Assembly: GCA_007751475.1 (NCBI GenBank) | Contig: CP036434.1 | Coordinates: 3,601,524 to 3,665,523 of the forward strand | DNA: 64,000 nucleotides | Origin: Saltatorellus ferox | Lineage (GTDB): Bacteria; Planctomycetota; UBA1135; GCA-002686595 | Reading direction: 5' to 3' | Shown here: positions 28,094 to 37,488 of the stretch, in pieces | Position numbering within the stretch: the stretch's first letter is position 1 | How the letters are laid out: every line of letters starts with the position of its first letter | Notes under the pieces: generated by a model | The model's database searches: none | What the model was told of the DNA's origin: nothing | Seen by the model: the letters and a program-made list of their open reading frames with translations, nothing else | Position numbers and translations under genes: made by a program

Positions 28094-28534
28094 TCAGATC
28101 TCCCGGTTCTTGATCATCTTCGTGCTGAAGTCGAGGTCGCCGCCTTCGCCGCCCTGGGTGCCATCGGCGCCGTAGCACCAGATCACGGGATCGCCGTTGT
28201 CGTCCTCTTCGAGGATGTACTCGTTGCCCCAGGGATCCTTCGGTACCACGTCGGTATCGAGGTACTTGCGGCCTTTGTCGTCCTCCCGGGTGAGCTCCTC
28301 GATCGAGCTCGGCATCTCGCCGTTGTTGAGCCGGAACATGTTGACCTCGTCGAGGATCGCGATCATGTCCTGCTTGGCGGCGCTGACCTGGGCACTACCG
28401 AGGCGGTCGAACAGCTTGGGCGCGACGACGGTTGCCAGGAGGCCGATGATGACGATGACGACCATCAGTTCCGCCAGGGAGAAGCCTGCCTGGGAACGCT
28501 GGAGTCGGGAGATTCGGTTTCGATTGACTTTCAT
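28094..28534 (-). CDS. gspG: Type II secretion major pseudopilin GspG
   Basis: The 146-residue product has the prepilin motif AGFSLAELMVVIVIIGLLA, then the GspG-specific APKLFDRLGSAQVSAAKQDM and the KDPWGNEYI loop that binds calcium in this family. It is the main subunit of the pseudopilus piston. Length and motifs are normal. A gap of about 80 bp to gspH is larger than elsewhere in this operon, possibly allowing processing or different expression. Confidence 0.93.
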   Translation of the reverse strand: MKVNRNRISRLQRSQAGFSLAELMVVIVIIGLLATVVAPKLFDRLGSAQVSAAKQDMIAILDEVNMFRLNNGEMPSSIEELTREDDKGRKYLDTDVVPKDPWGNEYILEEDDNGDPVIWCYGADGTQGGEGGDLDFSTKMIKNREI

Positions 28535-28574
28535 GGCTGTGGGATAGGAACGCCCGAACAGGCGTCGTATTTCA

Positions 28575-29852
28575 TTAGATCTCGCCGATCTCCAGGATCG
28601 GAACGACGATGGCGAAGACGATGTAGCCGACGACGCTGGCGAGAACGATGATCATGATGGGCTCCAGGACGCTGGTGAAGCGCTCGGCGGCCACCTCGAT
28701 CTCCTCATCATACGCCGTCGCGATGCGGTCGAGCATCTGCTCGAGTTCTCCGGACTGCTCCCCGACCGCCACCATGTAGCCCACGGTCGAGGGGAAGGCG
28801 CCGCTCTTCTTGAGGGGCGTGGCGATGTCGGTGCCCTCCATGACCCTCTCGCGGACGTGGGCGGTCGCGTCCTTGATGACCCGGTTGCCCACGACGTTTT
28901 CGGTGATCTCCAGGGACTGGATCACCGGAACACCGCTCTGGAGGAGCGTGGCGAGGGTCCGGGTGAAGCGGGAGACCGCCGCGCGCCGGAGCAGGTCGCC
29001 GAGGACCGGAGTCTTCAGCAGAAACTTGTCGATCCGAAGGCGCCCGTCGCCGCCCTTGGAGTAGATCCGCTCGAAGATGAAGGAGATGATGGCGATGCCG
29101 AGGAAAATGGCCCACCACCACTGCTTGAGGAAGTCGCTGGCGCCGACCAGCACCTTGGTGGCCGGGGGCAGCTCCTTCTTCTGGTCGATGAGCATCTTGG
29201 TGATCTCGGGGACCACCTTGGCCATCAGGATGGTGACGACGATCATGCCGACCGTGATCATCATCAGGGGGTAGGTCAGCGCACCGACGATCTTCCGCCG
29301 CAGGGCGCGCTGGCCCTGGAGATAGTCCGCCAGGCGGGTGAGCACGCTGTCGAGGTTACCGGCGGCCTGGCCAGCGCGAACCATGTTGACGTACAGCGGC
29401 GTGAACCAGCCCGGGTGCTTCTGGAGCGAGTCGGCGAGGTTGGTGCCCTGCTGGATATCCTCGCGGATCTCCCGGCAGAGGGTCTCGACGCGGCGCTGTT
29501 CCGCCTGGTCGACGAGGGCGGAGAGCGACTCGTTGAGCGCGATGCCCGAGCCGAGCAGGGTCGCCAGCTGGCGCGTCATGCCCGACACGATGTCGATCTC
29601 GCGGGAGCCCGGGCCCTGGGAGCTGGCGCGCGCCGCCTTCAGCTTGCTGATGGTGCTGGTGCGATCCCGGCCGACGGCGTCGTTGGCGCCCTTCGACTTC
29701 AGCCTGCGGCCGCCCCGCGTCTCGTTGAGCTCCGACACCAGAAGACTCTGGCGCCGCAGCTTCGTGCGGGCGTCCTTCTCGGTGTCCGCATCGACGATGC
29801 CGGACTTCGTGGCTCCTCCGGGGGCGAAGGCCTTGTACTGGTAAATGGGCAT
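28575..29852 (-). CDS. gspF: Type II secretion inner-membrane platform protein GspF
   Basis: The 425-residue product begins MPIYQYKAFAPGGATKSGIV, the GspF/PilC start, and has two repeated T2SSF domains with membrane helices near residues 190-215, 245-265 and 395-420. RQLATLLGSGIALNESLSAL and the later FTRTLATLLQSGVPVIQSLE are the duplicated signature. A charged insert (residues 55-85) is longer than normal. It links the GspE ATPase to the pseudopilus. Confidence 0.94.
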   Translation of the reverse strand: MPIYQYKAFAPGGATKSGIVDADTEKDARTKLRRQSLLVSELNETRGGRRLKSKGANDAVGRDRTSTISKLKAARASSQGPGSREIDIVSGMTRQLATLLGSGIALNESLSALVDQAEQRRVETLCREIREDIQQGTNLADSLQKHPGWFTPLYVNMVRAGQAAGNLDSVLTRLADYLQGQRALRRKIVGALTYPLMMITVGMIVVTILMAKVVPEITKMLIDQKKELPPATKVLVGASDFLKQWWWAIFLGIAIISFIFERIYSKGGDGRLRIDKFLLKTPVLGDLLRRAAVSRFTRTLATLLQSGVPVIQSLEITENVVGNRVIKDATAHVRERVMEGTDIATPLKKSGAFPSTVGYMVAVGEQSGELEQMLDRIATAYDEEIEVAAERFTSVLEPIMIIVLASVVGYIVFAIVVPILEIGEI

Positions 29853-29853
29853 A

Positions 29854-31554
29854 TCAGACGTCGAGCTGGGTCACGCGAAGCACTTCATCAGGCGTGGTCA
29901 GGCCGACCTTGATCTTCTCGCGCCCGTCGGTCCGCAGCGTCTGGAAGCCTTGCTTGGTCTGCTCGCGCTTGATGTCGGTCGCGGACGCTCCATCCATCAC
30001 GAGGGTGCGGATCTTTTCGTTCACCGGGAGGAACTCGTAGATGGCGGTTCGGCCGGCGTAGCCCGAGTGGAAGCACTCGTCGCAGCCAGGTCCGTAGGCG
30101 ATCTCTCCGTGCAGCTCCTCGGCGGTCATGCCGACCTTGCGGAGCTTGGCTTCCCATTCCTCGGTGATCGGGCCGACCACCTTGCAGTGGGGGCAAACGG
30201 TCCGCACGAGGCGCTGGGCGATGATGAGAATGATCGACGAGGCGACGAGGTAGGGCTCGACGCCCTGGTCCACCATCCGAGTGATCGTGCTGGCGGCGTC
30301 GTTCGTGTGCACGGTGGAGAACACGAGGTGACCGGTGAGCGCCGCGCGGATCGCGACCTCGGCCGTCTCCAGGTCTCGAATCTCACCGACCATCATCACG
30401 TCCGGGTCCTGGCGCAGGAACGAGCGGAGACCCGACGCGAACGTCAGTCCCTTCTTCGCGTTCACCTGGACCTGGCTGATGCCGCCGATGGCGTACTCGA
30501 CCGGATCCTCGATGGTGAGGATGTTCTTCTTGGTCGTATCGATCTCGGCCATCGACGCGTACAGCGTCGTCGTCTTGCCGGAACCGGTGGGCCCCGTGAC
30601 GAGGATGATGCCGTGGTTGTAGTCGAGGTACTCGCGGATCATCGCGAGGTTCTCGGGCTCGAGGCCGATCTCGTGCAGGCGGTAGAGCTTGGCCGTCTTG
30701 TCCAGCATCCGCATCACGATCCGCTCGCCCTGGCTCGTCGGGACCGAGCTGATACGTACGTCGACCTCGCCGTCGCCGAGGCGAATGGTGGCGCGACCGT
30801 CCTGGGGGAGACGCCGCTCGGCGATGTCCATCTTGCCCATGACCTTGACGCGGCTGATGATCGCGTCCTGCACGCGCTTCGGAATCGCGTCCATGTCGTA
30901 GAGCAGACCATCGATCCGGAAGCGCACCTGCATCCGGTCGGGGTAGGGCTGGAAGTGAATATCCGAGGCGCGGAGCTTCAGAGCCTGGAACATGATCGTG
31001 TTCACCAGCTTGATGATCGGCGCCTTGTTCGAGACGTCGAGCACGTCCTCGGAGTCGTCGATCTCGGCGGCCAGGGAGCCGATGTCACCGTCCTCGGCGA
31101 CGGCGTCGAGGGCCTCGTCCACGCCGTCGGCCTTGTGCCGGTAGGCGCGGGCGATCAGGGTCGTGATCTCGGGCTTCGGCGCGAGCACCGCGTCCACCTC
31201 GACGCCGAGAAGCGCCGAGAGGTCGTCCATCGGATGGGGATCGAGGGGCGAGCAGGTCGCCACGCGAAGCACGTCGTCGGTCTTCTCCAGGGCCACGAGG
31301 TTGTAGTTCCGCGCGAAGTGCACCGGCACGGAGTCGACGAAGCTCATCGGAACCTTCGTTCCGTCGAGGCTCTTGCGGAACTCGTAGCCGAGGGCCTTCG
31401 CGTAGATCTGAAGCAGGACGTTCTCGTCCATGTAGCCCCTCGAGAGAATGACCTTGTCGAGGGAGTCGCCGCCCGTGGCCGCCACTCCGCGGCATTCTTC
31501 GAGTCGATCGCGGGTCAAGCCTGCGTCGAGCAGCATGTCACCGATACTGACCAT
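29854..31554 (-). CDS. gspE: Type II secretion ATPase GspE
   Basis: Starting at MVSIGDMLLDAG (31554) gives 566 residues and removes a Pro/Arg-rich extension. The N-terminal MshEN-type domain comes first, then the ATPase core with Walker A GPTGSGKTTTLYA near residue 320, the Asp box, Walker B and the HTNDAAST His box. The tetracysteine zinc site is CPHC...CDEC at about residues 451-495. It powers pseudopilus assembly on the cytoplasmic side of GspF. One base separates its stop from the gspF start. Confidence 0.94.
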   Translation of the reverse strand: MVSIGDMLLDAGLTRDRLEECRGVAATGGDSLDKVILSRGYMDENVLLQIYAKALGYEFRKSLDGTKVPMSFVDSVPVHFARNYNLVALEKTDDVLRVATCSPLDPHPMDDLSALLGVEVDAVLAPKPEITTLIARAYRHKADGVDEALDAVAEDGDIGSLAAEIDDSEDVLDVSNKAPIIKLVNTIMFQALKLRASDIHFQPYPDRMQVRFRIDGLLYDMDAIPKRVQDAIISRVKVMGKMDIAERRLPQDGRATIRLGDGEVDVRISSVPTSQGERIVMRMLDKTAKLYRLHEIGLEPENLAMIREYLDYNHGIILVTGPTGSGKTTTLYASMAEIDTTKKNILTIEDPVEYAIGGISQVQVNAKKGLTFASGLRSFLRQDPDVMMVGEIRDLETAEVAIRAALTGHLVFSTVHTNDAASTITRMVDQGVEPYLVASSIILIIAQRLVRTVCPHCKVVGPITEEWEAKLRKVGMTAEELHGEIAYGPGCDECFHSGYAGRTAIYEFLPVNEKIRTLVMDGASATDIKREQTKQGFQTLRTDGREKIKVGLTTPDEVLRVTQLDV

Positions 31555-31661
31555 AGTGGAGTGCCCAAGGAGGTTGGGCCGAGTTGGGGGCCGAGTGAGG
31601 GCCGGGGAGGCGGGCCGAGGAGCGGCCGATCGGTCGCTCGAGGGAGTGAGGGCGCGGGACG

Positions 31662-31699
31662 GGCCGAAGGAGGTCCTCCGGGGAGGATCTCCTTCGGCC
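31662..31699 (-). other. Hairpin between gspD and gspE
   Basis: In the 170-bp spacer an 11-bp stem GGCCGAAGGAG (31662-31672) pairs with 31689-31699, with a smaller GC-rich helix inside. No T-run follows, so it may slow or tune readthrough from gspD rather than stop it. Confidence 0.35.
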
Positions 31700-31723
31700 G
31701 TCGATGAAGAGGGACCGGGTCGG

Positions 31724-34066
31724 CTACTCCTTCTTGGTGCCATCCAGCATCGAAGCGGCTTCGAACGGCGTGATGCCGACGTCTTCGCCCTCGACTTCGC
31801 CGCGGATCGGCGCCGAGTAGAGCGGGAGGTCGAAGCCCTCCAGGCTGACGTCGGATCCGCTGCCGTCCGGGGCCCCGAAGTTCGGGTCGATCTTGCGGAG
31901 ACGGTCCATGCCGATCTGCTCCGCGGCTTCCAGCTTCTTCGTGAACGAGAACTCGGCGAGGTCGGCGAACTCCGTGTCCTTCATGATGTGCGGGGTCACG
32001 AAGAAGTAGAGCACCGTGCGGTCGCGGTTCGAGGACTCGCGGCTGAACAGTCGCCCGAGGATCGGGATATCCCCGAGCACGGGGACCTGCGTGCGGGTGT
32101 CGCTTTCGTTGTCGACCACGATGCCGCCGATGACCATGGTGGCGCCATCGGGCACGTTGACCTGCGTCCGGATCGTCCGGGTGACGCGCGGGGGAGGAAT
32201 GGCTCCCTGGACGCTGCCGATGAAGGTCGAGACCTCCAGGTAGATGTCGAGGCGCAGGTACCGGGAAGCGCTGATCGACGGCGAGATCTCCATGGTGATA
32301 CCCGCCTCCTGGTAACCGTTGAAGTTCGTCTGGGTCTGACCCGCGCCGACACCACCGCCGGTCGCGGTGATCTGGGTCGTGGGCTGCTCGTCGAGGGTCG
32401 AGACCGTGGCGACCGAGTTGTTGTTCACGAGCACGCTCGGGACGTTCAGCACGTTCGAGTTCCGCTTCTCTTCCACGAGGGCGAGGAGCATCGGGATCGA
32501 GAAGTCGCCGCCGTCGATGATGCCGGCGGTAACGCCCTGGCCGAGGCTCGGGACGCGCACGTCGACGACGCCGTCGCCGTCCGAGTCCTCCAGGGTGGAG
32601 AGACCGAAGCCCGTCACGCCGAAGCCGCCGGTCTGGTCGGTGCCGGGGATGTCCGCAAAGCCGAGTTCCACGCCGATGTCGAGCATGTCGCGGCTCGTGA
32701 GTTCGATCAGCGCGGTCTCGATGAGCACCTGGTCCTGGCGGCGATCGAGGAGTTCGATCATGCCCTTGAGGTCCTGATAGCGCGTCCGGTTGGCGGCGAT
32801 CAGAAGGGAGTTGGTCTCGTTGTCCGCGACCACGACGAACTCGCGGGCGTTGTTGCTGGAGCGCTGTGCGCCGCCGTTCCGCTGGTTGTTGCCTGCGGTC
32901 CCGCCGGCCTGCTGGTCGAGCTGGACGGCGTCCTCCAGGAAGTCGTTCAGCGTCTCCGCCAGGTCCTCGGCGCTGACGTTCTCCAGGCCGACGATATGGT
33001 AGCTGCGCTCACGTTCGACGATGTCCACGTCGAGACGCGCGATGAGTTCCTTGATCCGCGGCATCTCCTCGGGGAGCGCCACGATGATGAGCGAGTTGGT
33101 GCGCGCGTCGACGATGATCTTCGCCTCGCCCTGGTTGCGGCTGATCGTGCCCTGGGCGCCCTGGACAGCGGCGTTCTGCTGCTTGGCCTGGTTGGCGGCC
33201 TCCAGCAGCTCTTCCACCATGGCGGCGACGTCGTCCGGGACGGCGTACTCCAGCTTGATCATCTCGAATTCGGGCGTCGGCGATTCGGACTTCGAAGCCT
33301 CGTCGATGATCGAGAGCATGTTGGCGAGCGCGACCACGTTGCTGCCGAAGCCGACGAGCACCATGGAGTTCGAGTTGCCCGCGGGCAGCATCTGCTGGGT
33401 GTTCGCGTCCGTGATCATCGTGCGCATCGAGTTCGACACCTGGCGAACATCGGTGTTGGGCAGCGTGACGACGGTGGTGATCAGCGTGGCGGGCTGGTCC
33501 TGGTAGTCGGCCAGGTTCTCCGGCTCCACGTAGATCGCGCCCGACCGCAGGTTGTTGCGCGCCGTGGTCGTCAGCGAGTCGATCTTGATGACGGCGATGT
33601 CGTCCTCGCCGACCTCGGTGCAGACGAAGTCAGAGATGATCATCATCACCTGGAAGAACGAGTAGAAGCGGTCCTTCTTGATCGTCTTCTGGCCGAGCAA
33701 GCGAACCTTGTTCTGCTTGAGAAGTCCCTCGGTGTCCTGATTCCAGGTGAACTGGAGGTCGGTGACTTCCTGGCAGGCCTGGGTGAACTGGTAGAGGGAC
33801 ATGCTGTCCTCTTCCTCGCTCTGGGCGAAGTTGAGCACGTAGCTGCCCTCGACCTCGACGATCGTGGCGAGGTCTGCTGTGTCTTGCTGAGGGTTCTGCT
33901 GGGGAGCGGCGGCGGCCCCTGCGGCAGAAACCAGGGTCAGCGGCAGCGCCCAAAGGAAGGCCAACGCGAGGGGGGCCGGCGCGAGGCGTGCCGCCCGGGA
34001 GAAGCCGCGGGCAATGACCCGGCGAAGAGTGCGGCGAGAGGTGCGGCAATTTGCCTGGAGCATCAT
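31724..34066 (-). CDS. gspD: Type II secretion outer-membrane secretin GspD
   Basis: The ATG at 34066 was chosen because AGGA stands 7 bases upstream and a signal peptide (hydrophobic stretch at about residues 25-50, AGAAAAP) follows; the longer frames have neither. The product is 780 residues: several N-domain repeats (for example TTVVTLPNTDVRQVSNSMRT and IKLEYAVPDDVAAMVEELLE), then the secretin core with VPSVLVNNNSVATVS and VPVLGDIPILGRLF near residue 690. It forms the outer-membrane gate. It is the first gene of the gsp operon. Confidence 0.94.
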   Translation of the reverse strand: MMLQANCRTSRRTLRRVIARGFSRAARLAPAPLALAFLWALPLTLVSAAGAAAAPQQNPQQDTADLATIVEVEGSYVLNFAQSEEEDSMSLYQFTQACQEVTDLQFTWNQDTEGLLKQNKVRLLGQKTIKKDRFYSFFQVMMIISDFVCTEVGEDDIAVIKIDSLTTTARNNLRSGAIYVEPENLADYQDQPATLITTVVTLPNTDVRQVSNSMRTMITDANTQQMLPAGNSNSMVLVGFGSNVVALANMLSIIDEASKSESPTPEFEMIKLEYAVPDDVAAMVEELLEAANQAKQQNAAVQGAQGTISRNQGEAKIIVDARTNSLIIVALPEEMPRIKELIARLDVDIVERERSYHIVGLENVSAEDLAETLNDFLEDAVQLDQQAGGTAGNNQRNGGAQRSSNNAREFVVVADNETNSLLIAANRTRYQDLKGMIELLDRRQDQVLIETALIELTSRDMLDIGVELGFADIPGTDQTGGFGVTGFGLSTLEDSDGDGVVDVRVPSLGQGVTAGIIDGGDFSIPMLLALVEEKRNSNVLNVPSVLVNNNSVATVSTLDEQPTTQITATGGGVGAGQTQTNFNGYQEAGITMEISPSISASRYLRLDIYLEVSTFIGSVQGAIPPPRVTRTIRTQVNVPDGATMVIGGIVVDNESDTRTQVPVLGDIPILGRLFSRESSNRDRTVLYFFVTPHIMKDTEFADLAEFSFTKKLEAAEQIGMDRLRKIDPNFGAPDGSGSDVSLEGFDLPLYSAPIRGEVEGEDVGITPFEAASMLDGTKKE

Positions 34067-34476
34067 GATTTCCTGTGCGGAACGCGGTGTCTCCATGCAG
34101 TGGACGGTCGATTTTTCGGCGTTGCCGAGGCCAGCTACATGGGTCATGGAGTCGTTCGCGGGTCGAGGATGGGGGTGCGGGGGCGAGGGACCGTCATCGC
34201 GAGCGGCGGCTCTGCTGGGGGCAAGGGCACCAGGTGCGATGGCTGTAACTCGTTGTCGGTGTTCAGTTTCGGGTCGCTGGGCGAGGCGGGCGAGTGCCAC
34301 TTCGGGACCAGCCGTCGGCCCCGAGAGGCCAGGACAGGAGATGGGGACGCCACTCCCGCGCGGTATCTTCCCGATTGGGACTCCGAGATGCACGTTTGAT
34401 GTGGGTTGCCGGGTATCGGAATAGCGGCGAGTCGCGCGTTGCGCGGCCGGGGCTGCGCGGTCACCCTGTTCCGCCC
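34067..34476. other. 410-bp divergent spacer without a gene
   Basis: This stretch separates gspD (minus) from the gene at 34477 (plus) and must hold both promoters. Several frames are open but none has a plausible product or start. I see no clear -35/-10 pair, no sigma-54 site and no notable repeat. Confidence 0.5.
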
Positions 34477-34737
34477 ATGAGCGATTCGACGATGTCACCT
34501 TCCCTCGAAGCGCCCGTTGATCCGGCCGGTCCGAGCATCTCAGGATCCTCCGGACGCGATCCGGCGTGGCCGCAGCGGGCCTGGCTGGTCGCCGGGCTCC
34601 TGGTCGGCTGGGCTGGCGCGTTCATTTCCGGGGAGTCGCCATGGGAGAGCCTCTGGCAACTGCCCGCCGCTGGCGCCGCGGCCACGCTCGTTCTGGTGCT
34701 CGTCGCGTGGGGCCTGGCCCGGGTGACGCGATCATGA
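34477..34737 (+). CDS. Small two-helix membrane protein
   Basis: Using the ATG at 34477 gives 86 residues: a polar Ser/Pro-rich start, then two hydrophobic helices (about residues 35-52 and 62-82). No family is recognised. The stop overlaps the next start as ATGA, so it is probably a partner of the larger membrane protein that follows. I call it real mainly for that coupling and its clean hydrophobic pattern. Confidence 0.55.
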   Translation: MSDSTMSPSLEAPVDPAGPSISGSSGRDPAWPQRAWLVAGLLVGWAGAFISGESPWESLWQLPAAGAAATLVLVLVAWGLARVTRS

Positions 34738-36116
34738 GCCTGACCTTCTCTCTCGTTCAGACGCTGACTCTCCCTGGAGGCGACCCCGATCCCGCGTTCC
34801 TGGTGGAAGGCGTCCGAGCTGCCGGCCTCGCGGCGCTGGCCGCAGGCGTCCTGGTGTCGGTCCTGGCGAGCGCCACAGGTGAGCGTGTCGGGCGCCCGGC
34901 GGGTCGGCGGATCGCCCACGTCGCGGGCGGCTGGCTCGCGGCGGCCGCGGCGGCGGCCGCCATCGCGTCCCCGACGCTGGAGCGAGCCGCCGTTGCGCTG
35001 CTGATTCTGAGCGTCTGCGATCTCATTCTTTCCGTCCGCGGTCGGCGCGCGATCCCTGCCTGGCTCGTCGGAGTCCTTTCGCCTGTCGGGGTCCTTTTGG
35101 CTGGACGCCTTCGAAGGAGCGCCGGCGGCGAGAGCGCCCTGGAGTGGCTCGGAACCCCTTTCGGCGGTGATCCCTCCACGACGCTTGGCTTCGTGGCACT
35201 GGCGCTCCCGCTGGTGCTCCCGGGGCTGCTCGGCGGTGTCTGGGCCGGCCTTGCCTGTGGACCGAACGTCGAGAGGGGCGCAAGGTTCAGCTACGGGCTG
35301 ACGGCCGTCCTTCGACCGATCACCTACGCGGTGCTCCTCTCATGCACGTTCGCTGGCTCCGAGTTCTTGGCTCAGATCGGGTCCATCGCCGTCTGGATCA
35401 TGCCCGTCGTGGCGCTCCTCCAGCGCTGCGCCGCCCACCAGCTGAGCAGCCTCGTCTACGCCGCGTGCTGGGCCCTGATCGCGGGCCAGGGCGCGGCGAC
35501 GGAGGCGTCCGCGGATGCGTTCGCCATCGGCCTCGTGGGGCTCGCTCTACCGATCAGCGCGCTCGCCGCCCTCCTCGCCTTCGTGCGCGCGGAGGAAGCG
35601 GCTCATCCTGGGCTGGCACCGAACGGTCTGGCTCAGCTCTTTCCGCTGACCTTCCTCGCGGGCCTGGTCGCCGCGGCGGATGCCGCAGGTGCGCCCTTCC
35701 TGGGTGCCTTCCACGGCCGAGCCCGGACCGTGGGCGCGCTGGAACTGAACGGCCAGGGCCCGGAATCACTGGGGCTCGCCCTTTCCGCAGCGCCGCTCTT
35801 CGCCCTGGTCGCGCTCCCCTGGGTTCACCGCGTCTTTCTCCGTACCCCGGAAACCCTCGGCCATGTGCCGCCGGGAACGCGTCGGAGGGAGCCCAAGCTC
35901 TTCCTGATCGCCGTGCTCTCCGCCGCGTTCGGCAGCCTCGCGCTCGGGCTGGCGCCCGAACTGGCCCGCGGGCTGCTCCCGTTCGGTGACGTCGCGCCGC
36001 AAGCGGCGCCGACGCCCTGGGGTCAGCTCCAGCTCCTGATGGGCGCGGCTCTCGTCGCATCGTTTTTCAAGGGACGGATCTATCTGCGGGGCTCCACGCT
36101 ATCCTCCACGCCATGA
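34734..36116 (+). CDS. Polytopic membrane protein, unrecognised
   Basis: The 460-residue product (MSLTFSLVQ... start) has about twelve hydrophobic helices and short loops. I cannot assign it. A helix pair with ADAAGAPFLGAF faintly recalls the antiporter-like subunits of complex I, but conserved charged residues of that family are not evident. The start overlaps the small membrane protein, and its stop overlaps the PtsN-like gene by four bases. The neighbours suggest a transporter or energy-coupling protein whose activity is tuned by the EIIA-like protein; this is an inference. Confidence 0.65.
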   Translation: MSLTFSLVQTLTLPGGDPDPAFLVEGVRAAGLAALAAGVLVSVLASATGERVGRPAGRRIAHVAGGWLAAAAAAAAIASPTLERAAVALLILSVCDLILSVRGRRAIPAWLVGVLSPVGVLLAGRLRRSAGGESALEWLGTPFGGDPSTTLGFVALALPLVLPGLLGGVWAGLACGPNVERGARFSYGLTAVLRPITYAVLLSCTFAGSEFLAQIGSIAVWIMPVVALLQRCAAHQLSSLVYAACWALIAGQGAATEASADAFAIGLVGLALPISALAALLAFVRAEEAAHPGLAPNGLAQLFPLTFLAGLVAAADAAGAPFLGAFHGRARTVGALELNGQGPESLGLALSAAPLFALVALPWVHRVFLRTPETLGHVPPGTRRREPKLFLIAVLSAAFGSLALGLAPELARGLLPFGDVAPQAAPTPWGQLQLLMGAALVASFFKGRIYLRGSTLSSTP

Positions 36117-36580
36117 AACCGAGTGAGCTCATAGGACCCGACGACCTGTTGCTCGGATTCAACCCCGCGGACAAGTGGAACTGCATCCAGGATCTGGTCG
36201 AGCACCTGGTTCAAACGGGCCGTCTGGAGAGCGAACTTGCCGATGCCGTTCGTGAGGCCGTGCTCTCGCGGGAGCGCTCGATGTCCACGGGCATGGAGGA
36301 CGGGGTCGCGATTCCCCATGCGGCTCTCGAGGACGTGTCCGAGGTGATTGCGTGTCTCGGCGTGATTCAGACCGAGCAGGGCCTGGATTTCGAATCGATC
36401 GACGGGCGCCCGACCCGGCTCGTGGTGCTGCTCGTGATTCCGAAGAGCCAGAAGCTACTGCACATCCGGACGCTGGCGGACATCGCGCGGGTCCTCTCGA
36501 AGGATCTCGTCCGGAAGGAGCTCCTCGCCGCCTCGGAACCCGAACGGGCCCACGCGGTGCTCGTCGCGGGCGAAGCGTGA
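36113..36580 (+). CDS. ptsN: PTS EIIA-Ntr family protein
   Basis: This 155-residue protein is a full PTS EIIA type-2 domain with the phosphoacceptor His69 in DGVAIPHAAL and the RLVVLLVIPKSQKLLHIRTL core. In other bacteria PtsN is phosphorylated by PtsP and controls potassium transport and stress responses. No sugar-specific EIIB or EIIC is near, which favours the regulatory type. It ends a three-gene overlapping unit with two membrane proteins. Confidence 0.85.
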   Translation: MKPSELIGPDDLLLGFNPADKWNCIQDLVEHLVQTGRLESELADAVREAVLSRERSMSTGMEDGVAIPHAALEDVSEVIACLGVIQTEQGLDFESIDGRPTRLVVLLVIPKSQKLLHIRTLADIARVLSKDLVRKELLAASEPERAHAVLVAGEA

Positions 36581-36676
36581 TCCGTTCCGGGTCCCGGCCA
36601 GGCCCAGGCCTGGCGCGGGCAAGTTCTCCGCGTGGCCCCTCGAAATAGTGGGCCCTGTGATACGAATGGAAGAAGC

Positions 36677-37426
36677 ATGACGTACCCGAGGTCGCGAATT
36701 CTGAAGGCCCTGGCCCTGAGCTCCCTGGGCGGTGCTGCCCTGGGCGGGCTGACGGCCTGTCCTGGCGGCGGGCCGACCGTGATCCGTGGGAGCGGCCCCG
36801 TGGTCCAGGAGCAGCGCACCTTCCGTCCGATCGAGCGGATCGAACTCAGGGGCCGTGTCGACCTCTCGGTGCTCGTCCTCCCCTCCGAGGAAGGCGCGCT
36901 TCTCGAGTCGACCGGACCCGAGACCGTGGTCTTTCTCGAAGGTGCCTCGGACCTTCTCTCCTGGGTGGAAACGACCCTGGACGGCACCACTCTCACGCTG
37001 CGCTTCCGCGACGACGTTCGCCTGGATCCGCTGCCGTCCATCGAGGTCCAAACCGCTCGCCTGCTCGGGATTTCCTCCGTCGGTTCCGGTGACGTGCGGC
37101 TTTCGGGCGTGACGTCGTTCGCGACCCGTGGAAGCGCCCTGAGCATCGCCATGACGGGATCCGGCGACCTCGCCGCCGAGGGAGCGGTCGATACGCTCGA
37201 GGTCCGTCACGTCGGGTCCGGCGACCTCGATCTGCGCCACCTGAGATCGCGAACGGCGAGCTACTCGGGCCTCGGTAGCGGCGACGCATGGGTTCACGTG
37301 AAAGACTCCTTGCGTTCGCGCCTCACCGGTACCGGGGACCTTTATTTGCTCGGAGACGTGCCGGACGAGCGAGTGGATTCGGAGACGATCGGATCTGCCG
37401 AACTTCGTCGCGAACGCGACAGGTGA
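36677..37426 (+). CDS. DUF2807-type lipoprotein (head GIN domain)
   Basis: Start at MTYPRSRILKA gives 249 residues with a lipoprotein signal (LTAC, Cys28). The body has the repeated strand motif of DUF2807: ISSVGSGDVRLSG, IAMTGSGDLAAEG, VRHVGSGDLDLRH and YSGLGSGDAWVHV, a right-handed beta-helix ladder of G-SGD turns. The function of this family is not known; it is typical of envelope proteins. An in-frame upstream ATG exists at 36632 but adds a non-signal sequence. Confidence 0.85.
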   Translation: MTYPRSRILKALALSSLGGAALGGLTACPGGGPTVIRGSGPVVQEQRTFRPIERIELRGRVDLSVLVLPSEEGALLESTGPETVVFLEGASDLLSWVETTLDGTTLTLRFRDDVRLDPLPSIEVQTARLLGISSVGSGDVRLSGVTSFATRGSALSIAMTGSGDLAAEGAVDTLEVRHVGSGDLDLRHLRSRTASYSGLGSGDAWVHVKDSLRSRLTGTGDLYLLGDVPDERVDSETIGSAELRRERDR

Positions 37427-37488
37427 GCCGAGGGGGATTCCCCGTGGGACTCCCGCCTGCCGACGCTCCCTGGTCTCACGACCAGGCC

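Noticed and set aside
29845..34399. Long plus-strand frames opposite the gsp genes
   Set aside because: They are shadows of high-GC coding on the other strand; translations lack domains.
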